From NCBI RefSeq assembly GCF_030247605.1, contig NZ_JAOTSB010000006.1, positions 62,001-126,000 of the forward strand: DNA of 64,000 nucleotides. The letters run 5' to 3'. The translations under genes and the position numbers were made by a program. Below the pieces are notes generated by a model that was not told the DNA's origin, made no database searches, and was given only the letters and a program-made list of their open reading frames with translations. The stretch comes from Acidaminobacter sp. (GTDB taxonomy: Bacteria > Bacillota > Clostridia > Peptostreptococcales > Acidaminobacteraceae). How positions within the stretch are numbered: the stretch's first letter is position 1; the number at the start of each line of letters is the position of its first letter. Shown here in pieces: positions 51,625 through 60,749 of the stretch.

Positions 51625-52791
51625 ATGATATTCGGCATTCTTAAGGACATAAAGGAAGGTGAAAACAGAGTCATCTGCACCCCAATGGAAGTTCGCAGCA
51701 TTGTTGCATCCGGACATCAGGTTCTGGCTCAAAAAAACTGCGGATTAGGGTCGAATTTTACAGATGATCAATATCGCGACGCAGGTGCTGAGATTGTCGA
51801 TACCATGGAAGAAATGTATCGGCGCTGTGATATGGTAGCAAAAGTCAAAGAATTTGAACCGGTTGAATTTGATTTAATCAGAAAAGATCAAATCCTTCTG
51901 GGCTGCATCCATCCAGCGGGACACCCTGAAGAGGTAGACGCAATCCTGAAAAGCGGATGTATCGCTTTTACGGCTGAAGATTCCCACCGCTATGGCTCGC
52001 CGAATTGTGAGGCTGCGGGAAAACAAGGCGCCTTGTTCGGCTTGGAATCCATGCTGACCATCAACGGCGGAAAAGGAAAGTATGTTGGGGGCTTCGTTGG
52101 TGCGCCTGGCATGAACGTCCTCATTATGGGCGCCGGAATCGTCGGACAGGGCGCTCTGGAAGTTTTATACGCACTGGGTGCAAACTGTACGGTTATGGAT
52201 ATAAATGTGGGCGTGCTGCGCTCCACCTCTGCGAAATACAACGGAAAAATCAATACCATGTTTTGTAATCAGGAAACGATTGCATCTGTTTTGCCTCAGA
52301 CGGATATGGTGCTCAATTGTGTCAAATGGCCAAAGCAGCGAAAAGATTTCCTCATTACCAGAGAGATGCTGAAGCTCATGGAGCCGGGTTCTGTATTGGT
52401 TGACATCAGCAATGATGATCCGGGTGCTATTGAGAGCAGCCATGAGACCCATCATGACAATCCTCGCTATGTTGAGAATGGTATAGTTCATTATTGTGTG
52501 TCTAATATCCCTGGTGCTGTTGCCTACAGTACCTCTGTCTCTTATGCTGCCATCATGCTGCCTTTAATTCTGAGCATATTGAACAATGGTGTCGAAGAAA
52601 CGTGTGTGGCGGATGGCTACTATCGGAGGAGCCTCACTGCCTATAAAGGCTACCTGACCCACGAAGAAACTTCTGCAATTCAAGGAAAGCCGTGGATCCA
52701 GCCTGAGATAATTCTCGGCATTCAGGACAGGAAGCTGGATTTGGCACCAAATGCAACCAGTTCACGTTCAAAAAATTACATAGAGCTCTAA
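51625..52791 (+). CDS. Alanine-dehydrogenase/PNT-family oxidoreductase 1
   Basis: A 388-residue dehydrogenase of the alanine dehydrogenase / saccharopine dehydrogenase-like (AlaDH_PNT) fold. Counterparts of the AlaDH active-site residues are visible: Arg in KEGENRVICTP, Lys in AKVKEFEP, His in GCIHPAGHP, Asp in VDISNDDPGAIE; the nucleotide site is VLIMGAGIVGQGALEVLYALGA. SHRYGSPNCEAAGKQGA and the NDDPG segment differ from true AlaDH, so another amino- or N-carboxyalkyl-amino acid is a plausible substrate. GCAGGAGGG precedes the ATG. First gene of the sigma-54 operon. Confidence 0.85.
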   Translation: MIFGILKDIKEGENRVICTPMEVRSIVASGHQVLAQKNCGLGSNFTDDQYRDAGAEIVDTMEEMYRRCDMVAKVKEFEPVEFDLIRKDQILLGCIHPAGHPEEVDAILKSGCIAFTAEDSHRYGSPNCEAAGKQGALFGLESMLTINGGKGKYVGGFVGAPGMNVLIMGAGIVGQGALEVLYALGANCTVMDINVGVLRSTSAKYNGKINTMFCNQETIASVLPQTDMVLNCVKWPKQRKDFLITREMLKLMEPGSVLVDISNDDPGAIESSHETHHDNPRYVENGIVHYCVSNIPGAVAYSTSVSYAAIMLPLILSILNNGVEETCVADGYYRRSLTAYKGYLTHEETSAIQGKPWIQPEIILGIQDRKLDLAPNATSSRSKNYIEL

Positions 52792-52818
52792 TCCGTTATT
52801 AAAAATGAGGAGGCTGTC

Positions 52819-53811
52819 ATGAGCGACATGGTTCTGGATTTCGATCAACTTGTCAAAGAAGGAAAGCCGCTGCCGGATCTTCAGGCCATCAGGGGTGAAC
52901 GCTGGTTCGCTCTGGAAACCAGTTCTGAAGAAGACATGGTGCCTTACTGGGGTGGAGACTGGGGCTGCGCATCAGAGTACAACCGACTTCGGGCAGTACT
53001 GCTGCACAGGCCTGGAAATGAGCTCAGCAGCTTTGACTTTGACAAGGTCCGCTTCAGGGAGCCCGTGGATCCTGTCAAATTTCAGGCACAGCATGATCTG
53101 CTGGCGGAATATTACAGAGCTCAAGGCGTGACGGTTTATTACACGGAAAAGGTTCGAGAAGACAGACCTAACGCGGTATTCTGCCGCGATAAGTTGTTTA
53201 TGACACCTGAGGGCGCTATTGTCTGCAGACTGGCCATGGCAGAACGACGGGGCGAAGAGCGCTACGTTTCTGAGGCACTTGGAAGAATTGGCGTTCCTAT
53301 CGTCAGAACAATTTCTGGCCGAGGGATCTTTGAGGGCGCCAATGCCATGTGGGTCGACCGTCATACCTGCATCCTGTCACTCAGTGTTCGTGCCAACCGT
53401 GAAGGCTATGATCAAATGGAATATGAGCTCAGGCGCCAGGGTGTCACAGAGATTATCCCAATGCAGATTCCCTATGGGCATGCGCATATTGATGGACTGC
53501 TCAATCTGGCTTCACCTGAGGTAGCAGTGATCCATTCCAGCCAGGTTCCTTACATTGTGGTGGATACTCTCAAAAAGAAAGGGTATAAAATCATCGAGAC
53601 ACCTTCCCAAACGGAGGCAAAATATGGTTACTCCGTGAACTTTGTCGCCATTGAGCCCGGCCATGTCGTGACGACTGTGGGCTCGCCGAGAACGGTTGAA
53701 CTGCTGGAAAAGGCCGGAGTTAGAGTTGATGTTTTGGATTTGTCGGAGTTGAACAAGGGCAAAGGCTCTGTGCACTGCATGACTGCATTTCTGAAAAGAG
53801 ATTCTCAATAA
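52819..53811 (+). CDS. Arginine-deiminase-fold amidinohydrolase/amidinotransferase (DDAH-like)
   Basis: A 330-residue guanidino-group-modifying enzyme. The catalytic triad is intact: Glu172 in IFEGANAMW, His221/His223 in YGHAHIDG and nucleophile Cys320 in GSVHCMT. The first strand motif ECNRLRAV-like is SEYNRLRAVLLHRPG. The family covers arginine deiminase, dimethylarginine dimethylaminohydrolase and glycine amidinotransferases; the ~330-residue size favours a DDAH-like hydrolase or succinylarginine-dihydrolase-like role over the ~410-residue deiminase. AATGAGGAGG precedes the ATG, 27 bp after the previous stop. Suggests the pathway substrate carries a guanidino or ureido group. Confidence 0.86.
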   Translation: MSDMVLDFDQLVKEGKPLPDLQAIRGERWFALETSSEEDMVPYWGGDWGCASEYNRLRAVLLHRPGNELSSFDFDKVRFREPVDPVKFQAQHDLLAEYYRAQGVTVYYTEKVREDRPNAVFCRDKLFMTPEGAIVCRLAMAERRGEERYVSEALGRIGVPIVRTISGRGIFEGANAMWVDRHTCILSLSVRANREGYDQMEYELRRQGVTEIIPMQIPYGHAHIDGLLNLASPEVAVIHSSQVPYIVVDTLKKKGYKIIETPSQTEAKYGYSVNFVAIEPGHVVTTVGSPRTVELLEKAGVRVDVLDLSELNKGKGSVHCMTAFLKRDSQ

Positions 53812-53931
53812 GCTGAAAAAACAGAATTTTGTGATAGTTCTTCATCCGTGGTATGAAGTATGTTTCAGTTTGAATTAACATCGTGATGATAACCATCATG
53901 AATGTTGATCATAATTAAAGGGGGAAAACAA

Positions 53932-55557
53932 ATGAACAAAAAGCGCTTACTGTCACTTTTACTTATGTTCCTGATGCTGGTGTCTGTATTGGCAGGCTGC
54001 GGACAGACAACTGAGCCAAGTGAGGAACCAGGCGGTACTGAAACGCCGGCCGTGAACCCTGATGAAGAGATTCTGACCATCAGGAAGACCGCTTCACTCC
54101 AGTCAACAGATTGGGAAGCAACCACCAACACCTTCGACATGCAGATCATGTGGGTACAGGTTTTTGAAAGTCTCTACACAATTGATGAAGCAGCCGGCGG
54201 TTATCAGAACCAGCTTGCCAAAGAAGTGGCCATCAGCGACGACGGCTTGACCTACACAGTTACACTGCAAGACGCTTCTTTCCAGAACGGAGATCCTTTA
54301 AAGGCATCTGACGTTGTCTTCAGCTACAAACGCGCAATGGAAAACTCCCGTTTCAACTATGTTACATCTATGATCAAATCTGTTGAAGCAACAGATGACA
54401 AGACGGTTGTTTTCACGCTTGACTACCCTTACTCCGCAATCTCACACACCTTCTGGTCTATCAAGATCTCAAGCGAAAGAGAAGTCACAGAGCAGGGCGA
54501 AGCATTTGGTACTGTGCCGCACACTGCAGCGACAGGCCCGTACATCATCACGGAGTATGATGTGGCATCCGGCTTAAAGTTAAAAGCTAATGAAAATTAT
54601 TGGAAAGGTGTACCTAATATTAAAAACGTCGAATACATCGTCATTTCTGATGACGCAGCTGCGGTTATTGCGTTTGAGAACGACGAACTTGAATACTTAC
54701 CAGATGCACCGCTCTCTGAGTGGGAATCTCTGGTAGCTGCTTCAGGTGAAAACAACTCACTTACAAAAGGCAACAACATTCGCTTCATGGCAATCAACTA
54801 TCTCTCTCCAACAAACAACAATATTCTTGGAAATTTGAAAGTTCGCGAAGCAATATTCTACGCAATCAACAAAGACAACATTAACGCAGCTGCAGCCAGC
54901 GGCTACGGAGCGCCAGCTTATGAATATATGCCTCACGAATATGTTGCAACATCACCTTCATTTGAAGATGGCGGATTCAAGATTTATGACTATGATCCTG
55001 AAAAAGCTAAGTCCATGCTTAAAGAAGCTGGTTTCACTGATGCGCAAATCGCAGAAGGCATTGATGTTGGCACGCTGATGACTTACGGCGCAGCAACAGC
55101 TGAAAAAGCAAAAGCAACTCAAGTTATCCAGGCAAATCTGGCTGAAGTTGGCTTAAAGTGCGAGATTTATGTTGCTGAGGCAGCACAGGTCACACCTAAG
55201 CTCTACGCACAAGATTATGATATGTGTATTTTTGGAGACAGCGGAAACTATGACTTCAATAATATCCGACAACAGGTCCATTCAGAGTCTACTGGCATGT
55301 ACGTTGTCAAATACGCAGATGAAAAGAGTCCGTTGGATTATAAGAGACTCGAAGAGTTAGTCGCCCTTGGCGTCTCAACTGCGGATGTCGATGCGCGCCT
55401 TGACTATTACACAGAGCTCTGGTCAATGGTCATGGATTCTGCTACGATTCTTCCTTTGTACCACAATCCGGTTGGGATCGTATGGTCATCCAAGCTGGAT
55501 CCGGGCGGATTATCCCCAACTTACTACCATATTTATAATTTTAAATGGGTTGAATAA
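53932..55557 (+). CDS. Oligopeptide/opine-type ABC transporter substrate-binding lipoprotein
   Basis: A 541-residue SBP_bac_5-family lipoprotein. Lipobox VLAGC (Cys23), then an acidic linker, then the family signature blocks TVTLQDASFQNGDPLKASDVVFSYKRAM, TGPYIITEYD, NENYWKG and VREAIFYAINKD. The family binds peptides, opines, nickel chelates and others. AAAGGGGG precedes the ATG at 53932. The 120-bp gap from the previous gene contains an imperfect inverted repeat (AACAT..ATGATaaccATCAT..ATGTT) but no T run. Confidence 0.93.
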   Translation: MNKKRLLSLLLMFLMLVSVLAGCGQTTEPSEEPGGTETPAVNPDEEILTIRKTASLQSTDWEATTNTFDMQIMWVQVFESLYTIDEAAGGYQNQLAKEVAISDDGLTYTVTLQDASFQNGDPLKASDVVFSYKRAMENSRFNYVTSMIKSVEATDDKTVVFTLDYPYSAISHTFWSIKISSEREVTEQGEAFGTVPHTAATGPYIITEYDVASGLKLKANENYWKGVPNIKNVEYIVISDDAAAVIAFENDELEYLPDAPLSEWESLVAASGENNSLTKGNNIRFMAINYLSPTNNNILGNLKVREAIFYAINKDNINAAAASGYGAPAYEYMPHEYVATSPSFEDGGFKIYDYDPEKAKSMLKEAGFTDAQIAEGIDVGTLMTYGAATAEKAKATQVIQANLAEVGLKCEIYVAEAAQVTPKLYAQDYDMCIFGDSGNYDFNNIRQQVHSESTGMYVVKYADEKSPLDYKRLEELVALGVSTADVDARLDYYTELWSMVMDSATILPLYHNPVGIVWSSKLDPGGLSPTYYHIYNFKWVE

Positions 55558-55597
55558 TCTAAAGTAGTCAGCAGAAAAAATACAGACTATCATCGAC

Positions 55598-55640
55598 AAG
55601 TATGGCATTCCCGTGGTTGATGTGTGGGGATGCCATACTT
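55598..55640 (+). other. Intercistronic hairpin between binding protein and permease genes
   Basis: AAGTATGGCATTCCC pairs with GGGGATGCCATACTT (15 bp, one wobble) around a 13-base loop; the right edge is followed only by TATAAAGG. Such hairpins protect the upstream binding-protein mRNA or partly terminate transcription, giving more binding protein than permease. Confidence 0.75.
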
Positions 55641-55658
55641 TATAAAGGAGATTCGATT

Positions 55659-56600
55659 ATGTACAGATATGTCATTAAGAGACTCCTGTTTCTTATTCCG
55701 ACAATATTGGGCGTCACGCTGATTATTTATGCCGTCATGAGCATCACACCCGGAGATCCCGGCCGGGCGATGCTGGGAACAAGCGCCCTTCAGGCTGACG
55801 TAGATGCCTACAATGCAGCGCTGGGCTATAATCTGCCATTTCCAATCAAGTACTTCAACTATGTTAAAGCCATGGTCATAGATCAGGATTTTGGGTTTTC
55901 GTACCTGACAAAACAGCCGGTGTTTGATGAGATCTGGCCGAGATTCCTTGAAACTCTAAAACTGGCATTTCTGGGTGTTTTCATTGCAGCTTCAGTGGGG
56001 ATTCCCTTTGGGATCTATGCCGCTGTCAAACAGTATTCTCTTTGGGATACGGTCCCATCATTAGTAGCCTTTTTTATGGCGGCGTTCCCTTCTTTTGTCC
56101 TTGGACTCCTATTTTTGTATTTCTTCTCGTTAAAGCTGAATTTGCTGCCTTCCTATGGTATTGGTTCCTTTGAACACTACATAATGCCAGCGCTTGCAAT
56201 TTCTATTCCGCCTGCAGCACAAAACATGCGTTTCACTAAATCCTCCATGCTTGAAGCGATCCGGCAGGATTACGTTCGGACGGCTCGGGCTAAAGGCGCC
56301 GCAGAGCGGACGGTAGTATGGAAACACGCGCTGAGGAATGCACTGCTTCCGGTTGTCACACAGATTGGTCTGAGCTTGGGCGTTTTGATCGCAGGCGCGG
56401 TTGTAGCGGAAAAAATATTTTCAATACCCGGCATTGGAAGTCTGATTGTAGACCGCATTGCTTACAAGGATGAGCCAGTGATCATTGCAGGCACAATTCT
56501 CATCTCCATATGCTTCACGCTTGTCATGCTGCTTGTGGACATCATCTATGCGTTTGTTGATCCTCGCATTCGCGCAAAATATTCCAATACAAAGGGGTAG
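55659..56600 (+). CDS. ABC transporter permease, OppB/DppB family
   Basis: A 313-residue permease with six predicted helices. Opens RYVIKRLLFLIPTILGVTLIIY, typical of OppB, and has the ATPase-contacting EAA loop EAIRQDYVRTARAKGAAERTVVWKHALRNALLPVVT. AAAGGAG precedes ATG 55659. Six bases before the next permease gene. Confidence 0.95.
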   Translation: MYRYVIKRLLFLIPTILGVTLIIYAVMSITPGDPGRAMLGTSALQADVDAYNAALGYNLPFPIKYFNYVKAMVIDQDFGFSYLTKQPVFDEIWPRFLETLKLAFLGVFIAASVGIPFGIYAAVKQYSLWDTVPSLVAFFMAAFPSFVLGLLFLYFFSLKLNLLPSYGIGSFEHYIMPALAISIPPAAQNMRFTKSSMLEAIRQDYVRTARAKGAAERTVVWKHALRNALLPVVTQIGLSLGVLIAGAVVAEKIFSIPGIGSLIVDRIAYKDEPVIIAGTILISICFTLVMLLVDIIYAFVDPRIRAKYSNTKG

Positions 56601-56606
56601 ACTATC

Positions 56607-57509
56607 GTGGAAATGAAAATGAACCCTCAAAAGGTCGAGTCCACGACAGTGGATAACTTCAAGCGTCCCAGCCAAACCAAAGAAATTTGGAGGAGATTCA
56701 GTAAAAGCAAGGGCGCAGTTATTGGCTTTGTCTTATTTTCGATTATTGCAATAATGCTGCTGGCAGCGGATTTTATCGTGCCATATGAAGCCGCCATAAA
56801 ACAGGATTTCACCCAACAGTTGGCTGCGCCTTCTCGAGAACACTTCTTCGGAACGGATGGCTACGGCAGGGATGCTTTCGCACGACTCCTGCATGGCGGG
56901 CGGACATCGCTGAGTATAGCACTGTTGGCTACCTTCTCGTCAGCCGTGCTGGGCAGTGCCCTCGGCGCTATTTCCGGATATTTTGGCGGCAAAGTGGACA
57001 GTTTTATTATGCGCAGCCTGGATATCTTTATGTCTGTACCTGATATTCTCTTTACCATGGCCGTGGTCTATGCGCTGGGCGCGAACTTCACCAACCTTTT
57101 ATTCGCGCTCACTCTGGCCTATTTTACAAACTATGTGCGCTTAGTCCGGTCTCAGGTGCTGAATCTCGCGGAGCAGGATTATGTTGAAGCTGCCCGTGCA
57201 GGCGGATCGGGGAGTACGAGAATTATTTTGTCGCACATCATTCCGAATGCAGTTGGTGTCATCATTGTCAATACGACCTTAAATGTCGCGAAAATTATAC
57301 TGTATGAGTCAACGCTGAGTTTTCTTGGACTTGGAATGCCGCCTCCACAGCCTGAGTGGGGCTTGATGCTTTCTGAAGCGCGTGAATTTATGCGTACGGC
57401 ACCATGGCTGATGTTTTTTCCGTCGGCAGCCATTGTTATTACCGCTGCCTCGATCAACTTAATGGGAGATGGCCTGCGCGACGCGCTGGACCCTCATCTG
57501 AAATCATAG
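56607..57509 (+). CDS. ABC transporter permease, OppC/DppC family
   Basis: A 300-residue permease with an N-terminal cytoplasmic tail, one early helix, the OppC signature HFFGTDGYGRDAFARLLHGGRTSL and the EAA loop EQDYVEAARAGGSGSTRIILSHIIPN. GTG start at 56607 after AAAGGGG. Partner of the OppB-type permease. Confidence 0.95.
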   Translation: MEMKMNPQKVESTTVDNFKRPSQTKEIWRRFSKSKGAVIGFVLFSIIAIMLLAADFIVPYEAAIKQDFTQQLAAPSREHFFGTDGYGRDAFARLLHGGRTSLSIALLATFSSAVLGSALGAISGYFGGKVDSFIMRSLDIFMSVPDILFTMAVVYALGANFTNLLFALTLAYFTNYVRLVRSQVLNLAEQDYVEAARAGGSGSTRIILSHIIPNAVGVIIVNTTLNVAKIILYESTLSFLGLGMPPPQPEWGLMLSEAREFMRTAPWLMFFPSAAIVITAASINLMGDGLRDALDPHLKS

Positions 57510-57524
57510 CCGGGAGGTTTATTC

Positions 57525-58547
57525 ATGGCGCACACAGAAATCCAAAACATACTTGAAATCAGAGACCTCAAGGTTATTTACAAAACGGATCTCGAGGTAG
57601 TTGAAGCTGTCAATGGTCTGGATCTGACTATTGGAAAAGGTAAGACGCTGGGTCTTGTCGGCGAGACGGGTGCGGGAAAAACGACTACAGCGCTGTCGAT
57701 TCTCAAACTCCTGCCATCCATCACCGGCCGGATTCTGCAGGGTGAGATTTATTTCGATGGAGAAGATATCCTTAAAAAAAGCGAGCACGACATGCAGTCC
57801 GTACGGGGAAACCGAATTTCAATGGTATTTCAAGATCCTATGACAAGTTTGAATCCTGTTCTGACGGTAGGTGATCAAATTGCGGAAGCGGTTCAGCTGC
57901 ATAATCCCGACATGTCAAAAGAACAGATCAACGAGCGCGTCGCGGCCACACTCAATATGGTAGGCATCATGCCTTCTCGAAGCGGTGATTACCCGCATCA
58001 GTTTTCCGGAGGGATGAAGCAGCGCGTGGTCATTGCCATGGCGCTTTCCTGTGAGCCTGAACTGTTGATCGCGGACGAACCGACAACGGCACTGGATGTC
58101 ACGATTCAGGCTCAAGTCTTGACCATGATCCGGGAACTGCGTGACAGACTGGGGACTTCCATGTTGATGATCACCCATGATTTGGGAATCGTAGCCCAAA
58201 CTTGTGATGATGTCGCGGTCATGTACTCCGGCATCATTATCGAAGCGGGGACTGCTGAGGATATTTTCTTAGGAGACAAGCACCATCCTTATACGGTGGG
58301 GCTGTTCAATTCAATTCCGAACCTCGATATTAAATCTGATCGCCTTAATCCTATTACAGGGCTTATGCCTGACCCGACAAATCTTCCAAAAGGGTGTGTA
58401 TTCGCTCCGCGCTGTAATCACCAAATGGAGATCTGTCTGGAAGCGCGTCCGGGTGTTTTTGAAGAGGGGACTCACAAGATCAGGTGTTACTTATTCTCTG
58501 AAGCGGCAGGCAATTCAAAGGCAGGTGTGGATCTAAATGCTGAATGA
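57525..58547 (+). CDS. ABC transporter ATP-binding protein, OppD/DppD family
   Basis: A 340-residue ATPase. Walker A GETGAGKTTT, Q-loop MVFQDPMTSLNPV, signature FSGGMKQRVVIAMAL, Walker B LLIADEPTTALD and the C-terminal oligopeptide-transporter extension with Cys motifs (GCVFAPRCNHQMEIC) that may hold an Fe-S cluster. CGGGAGG precedes the ATG; overlaps oppF-type gene by 11 bp. Confidence 0.95.
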   Translation: MAHTEIQNILEIRDLKVIYKTDLEVVEAVNGLDLTIGKGKTLGLVGETGAGKTTTALSILKLLPSITGRILQGEIYFDGEDILKKSEHDMQSVRGNRISMVFQDPMTSLNPVLTVGDQIAEAVQLHNPDMSKEQINERVAATLNMVGIMPSRSGDYPHQFSGGMKQRVVIAMALSCEPELLIADEPTTALDVTIQAQVLTMIRELRDRLGTSMLMITHDLGIVAQTCDDVAVMYSGIIIEAGTAEDIFLGDKHHPYTVGLFNSIPNLDIKSDRLNPITGLMPDPTNLPKGCVFAPRCNHQMEICLEARPGVFEEGTHKIRCYLFSEAAGNSKAGVDLNAE

Positions 58548-59514
58548 TAATCAGACTGTACCTTTACTTGAAACTGTAGAGCTTCGCAAGCTGTTTAAGT
58601 TAAAAGGCGGTTCGAATCTCCATGCGGTGGATGGCATCAATATGAAGATCTATGCAGGAAAAACCCTGGGTGTTGTAGGGGAATCCGGCTGCGGAAAATC
58701 TACGCTGGGCAGAACCATCCTAAAATTGCTTGAGCCGACCTCCGGACAGATTCTGTTTGAAGGAAATGATATAACTAAATACTCAGTCAGCAAGATGAGA
58801 CCCGTACGAAAGGATATGCAAATCATTTTTCAAGATCCCTATTCGTGCATAGATCCAAGGAAATCCGTCATAGAGATCATCTCGGAATATATGTTTATCC
58901 ATAAACTCTACAAGTCCAGAGTGGAAACCTTTAACAAGGCAGCTGGTCTTATGGACATGGTCGGTCTGGCCAGACGGTACGCGAACTCTTATCCCCATGA
59001 GCTGGATGGCGGACGCCGTCAGCGCATAGGCATAGCCAGGGCGTTGTCACTCAATCCGAAATTCATTGTTTGCGATGAACCGGTTTCAGCGCTGGATGTT
59101 TCTGTACAAGCGCAAAACCTGAACCTTTTAATGGACATACAGGATGAGCTTGGCTTGGCTTATATGTTCGTGACTCATGACCTGTCTGTGGTCAAACACA
59201 TCTCTGATGACATTATGGTCATGTATCTTGGGAAATGTGTCGAAAGAGCGACCTCGGACGAGTTGTTTGCAAATCCGCAGCACCCTTACACCAAAGCGCT
59301 GCTGGCGGCTATTCCAAAGCCTGATATCCGGATGCGCAATAAGGAATTCCAGTTGATTAAAGGGGAAGTGTCCAGTCCGGTTAATGTAAAACCCGGCTGT
59401 CGATTCGCCTCCCGGTGTGACTATGCGGTTCCTGAGTGTTCGCAGCGCGACCCTGACTTTGTTGAGACATCGCCGGAGCATTTTGTGGCGTGTTATATTG
59501 TCAACGGCAGATAA
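58537..59514 (+). CDS. ABC transporter ATP-binding protein, OppF/DppF family
   Basis: A 325-residue ATPase. Walker [28 protein letters not shown], Walker [17 protein letters not shown] and the C-terminal Cys-rich extension [15 protein letters not shown]. The ABC signature reads [12 protein letters not shown] instead of SGGQ, a variant seen in a subset of OppF-type proteins; pairing with the canonical OppD-type signature would give one regular and one altered ATP site. Confidence 0.93.
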   Translation: MLNDNQTVPLLETVELRKLFKLKGGSNLHAVDGINMKIYAGKTLGVVGESGCGKSTLGRTILKLLEPTSGQILFEGNDITKYSVSKMRPVRKDMQIIFQDPYSCIDPRKSVIEIISEYMFIHKLYKSRVETFNKAAGLMDMVGLARRYANSYPHELDGGRRQRIGIARALSLNPKFIVCDEPVSALDVSVQAQNLNLLMDIQDELGLAYMFVTHDLSVVKHISDDIMVMYLGKCVERATSDELFANPQHPYTKALLAAIPKPDIRMRNKEFQLIKGEVSSPVNVKPGCRFASRCDYAVPECSQRDPDFVETSPEHFVACYIVNGR

Positions 59515-59570
59515 ACCAAAGGCTGTCATGGGTGTCATGACTGGCTGATTTGAGACGGGAGAGCGAAACA

Positions 59571-60692
59571 ATGATCATCGGCATACCTAAAGAGATCAAG
59601 AAGAATGAATGTCGCGTTGCCGCGATACCTTCTGCAGCAGCGCTGTTTGTGAAAAATGGACATACTGTGCTTGTGGAGCCTTCCGCAGGTCTTGGCAGCG
59701 GATATCCAGACGAGGCGTATGTCAGAGCCGGCGCGCAGATAACGCCTCGAGAGGCGCTTTACGAAGGCTGCGACATACTGTACAAGGTTAAGGAAATAGA
59801 GGCTTCGGAATATGATCTGCTTCACGAAAATCAGATCGTGCTGTCCTATCTGCATTCAAACGCGCACAGGGAAATGACAGAAGAGCTTCTCAAACGCGGC
59901 ATAACCGGACTGTGCTATGAGGACGTGGATGATGAGCGCGGGGAATTCCCAATGCTGGCACCCATGAGTATACTAGCCGGGAAAGGTGGGTTTTTGGCAG
60001 CGCTTCATTTTTCTCAAAGCGTTCATGGGGGCAGAGGGCTATTGCTCAGTAGAGTTGCTGGCTTAGCAACACCCGAGATCACCATAATTGGATGTGGATG
60101 GTCGGGGATTGGGGCTGCTGAGCTTGCCGCGGCCTTCGGCAATAAGGTGACCATGCTGGAGATCAGTAAAAAAGCAATGGAAAATGCACAGGCTAAATTG
60201 CCGGTCAACGTTGAACTGTTGTATTCGAACAGGGAAAATTTAGAGACTTGCCTTAAGCGTACGGATGTGCTCATCAACTGCATCCTGTGGCCTAAGACTC
60301 GAAAGGACCATTTGGTCTTTAGAGAGGATTTAAAGCTCATGAAGAGCGGGGCTATGATCATTGATGTCGCCTGCGATGACGCAGGCGCTATTGAAACCTG
60401 CAGAAGCACCTCTCATGACGCCCCGATCTATTTTGAAGAAGGAATCCTCCATTACGCGGTGGACAATATCCCGTCCGGATTCGCGGAGACGGCGTCGCAA
60501 ATGCTGTCCGCGGCAACGCTGCCCTATGCGCTGGAAATCGCAAATCACGGCATTGTGGAGGCGCTGAAAAAAGACCCTCATTTGAGGCGCGGGCTAACGA
60601 CCTACAAAGGCATGCTGACGCTGAAAGAAACAGCGGATAAGCATGGTATCCCATATGTCGATCCCCTTGTGGCTATCAGCCGTGAACAATAG
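59571..60692 (+). CDS. Alanine-dehydrogenase/PNT-family oxidoreductase 2
   Basis: A 373-residue paralogue of the protein at 51625. Active-site counterparts: Arg in IKKNECRVAAIP, Lys in YKVKEIEASE, His in SYLHSNAH, Asp in IDVACDDAGAIE; nucleotide loop TIIGCGWSGIGAAELAAAFG. It shares the unusual C(N)DDxGAIE and NCxxWPKxRKD segments with paralogue 1, absent from true alanine dehydrogenases, so both form a distinct subgroup that includes lysine/saccharopine- or carboxyethyl-ornithine-type enzymes by fold. GGGAG precedes ATG 59571. 57 bp before the argH-like gene. Confidence 0.83.
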   Translation: MIIGIPKEIKKNECRVAAIPSAAALFVKNGHTVLVEPSAGLGSGYPDEAYVRAGAQITPREALYEGCDILYKVKEIEASEYDLLHENQIVLSYLHSNAHREMTEELLKRGITGLCYEDVDDERGEFPMLAPMSILAGKGGFLAALHFSQSVHGGRGLLLSRVAGLATPEITIIGCGWSGIGAAELAAAFGNKVTMLEISKKAMENAQAKLPVNVELLYSNRENLETCLKRTDVLINCILWPKTRKDHLVFREDLKLMKSGAMIIDVACDDAGAIETCRSTSHDAPIYFEEGILHYAVDNIPSGFAETASQMLSAATLPYALEIANHGIVEALKKDPHLRRGLTTYKGMLTLKETADKHGIPYVDPLVAISREQ

Positions 60693-60749
60693 ATTCTGTT
60701 TGTCACAATAAACGGGCGGCGAAAGACACCGGCCTAGGAGGCGTTCTGC

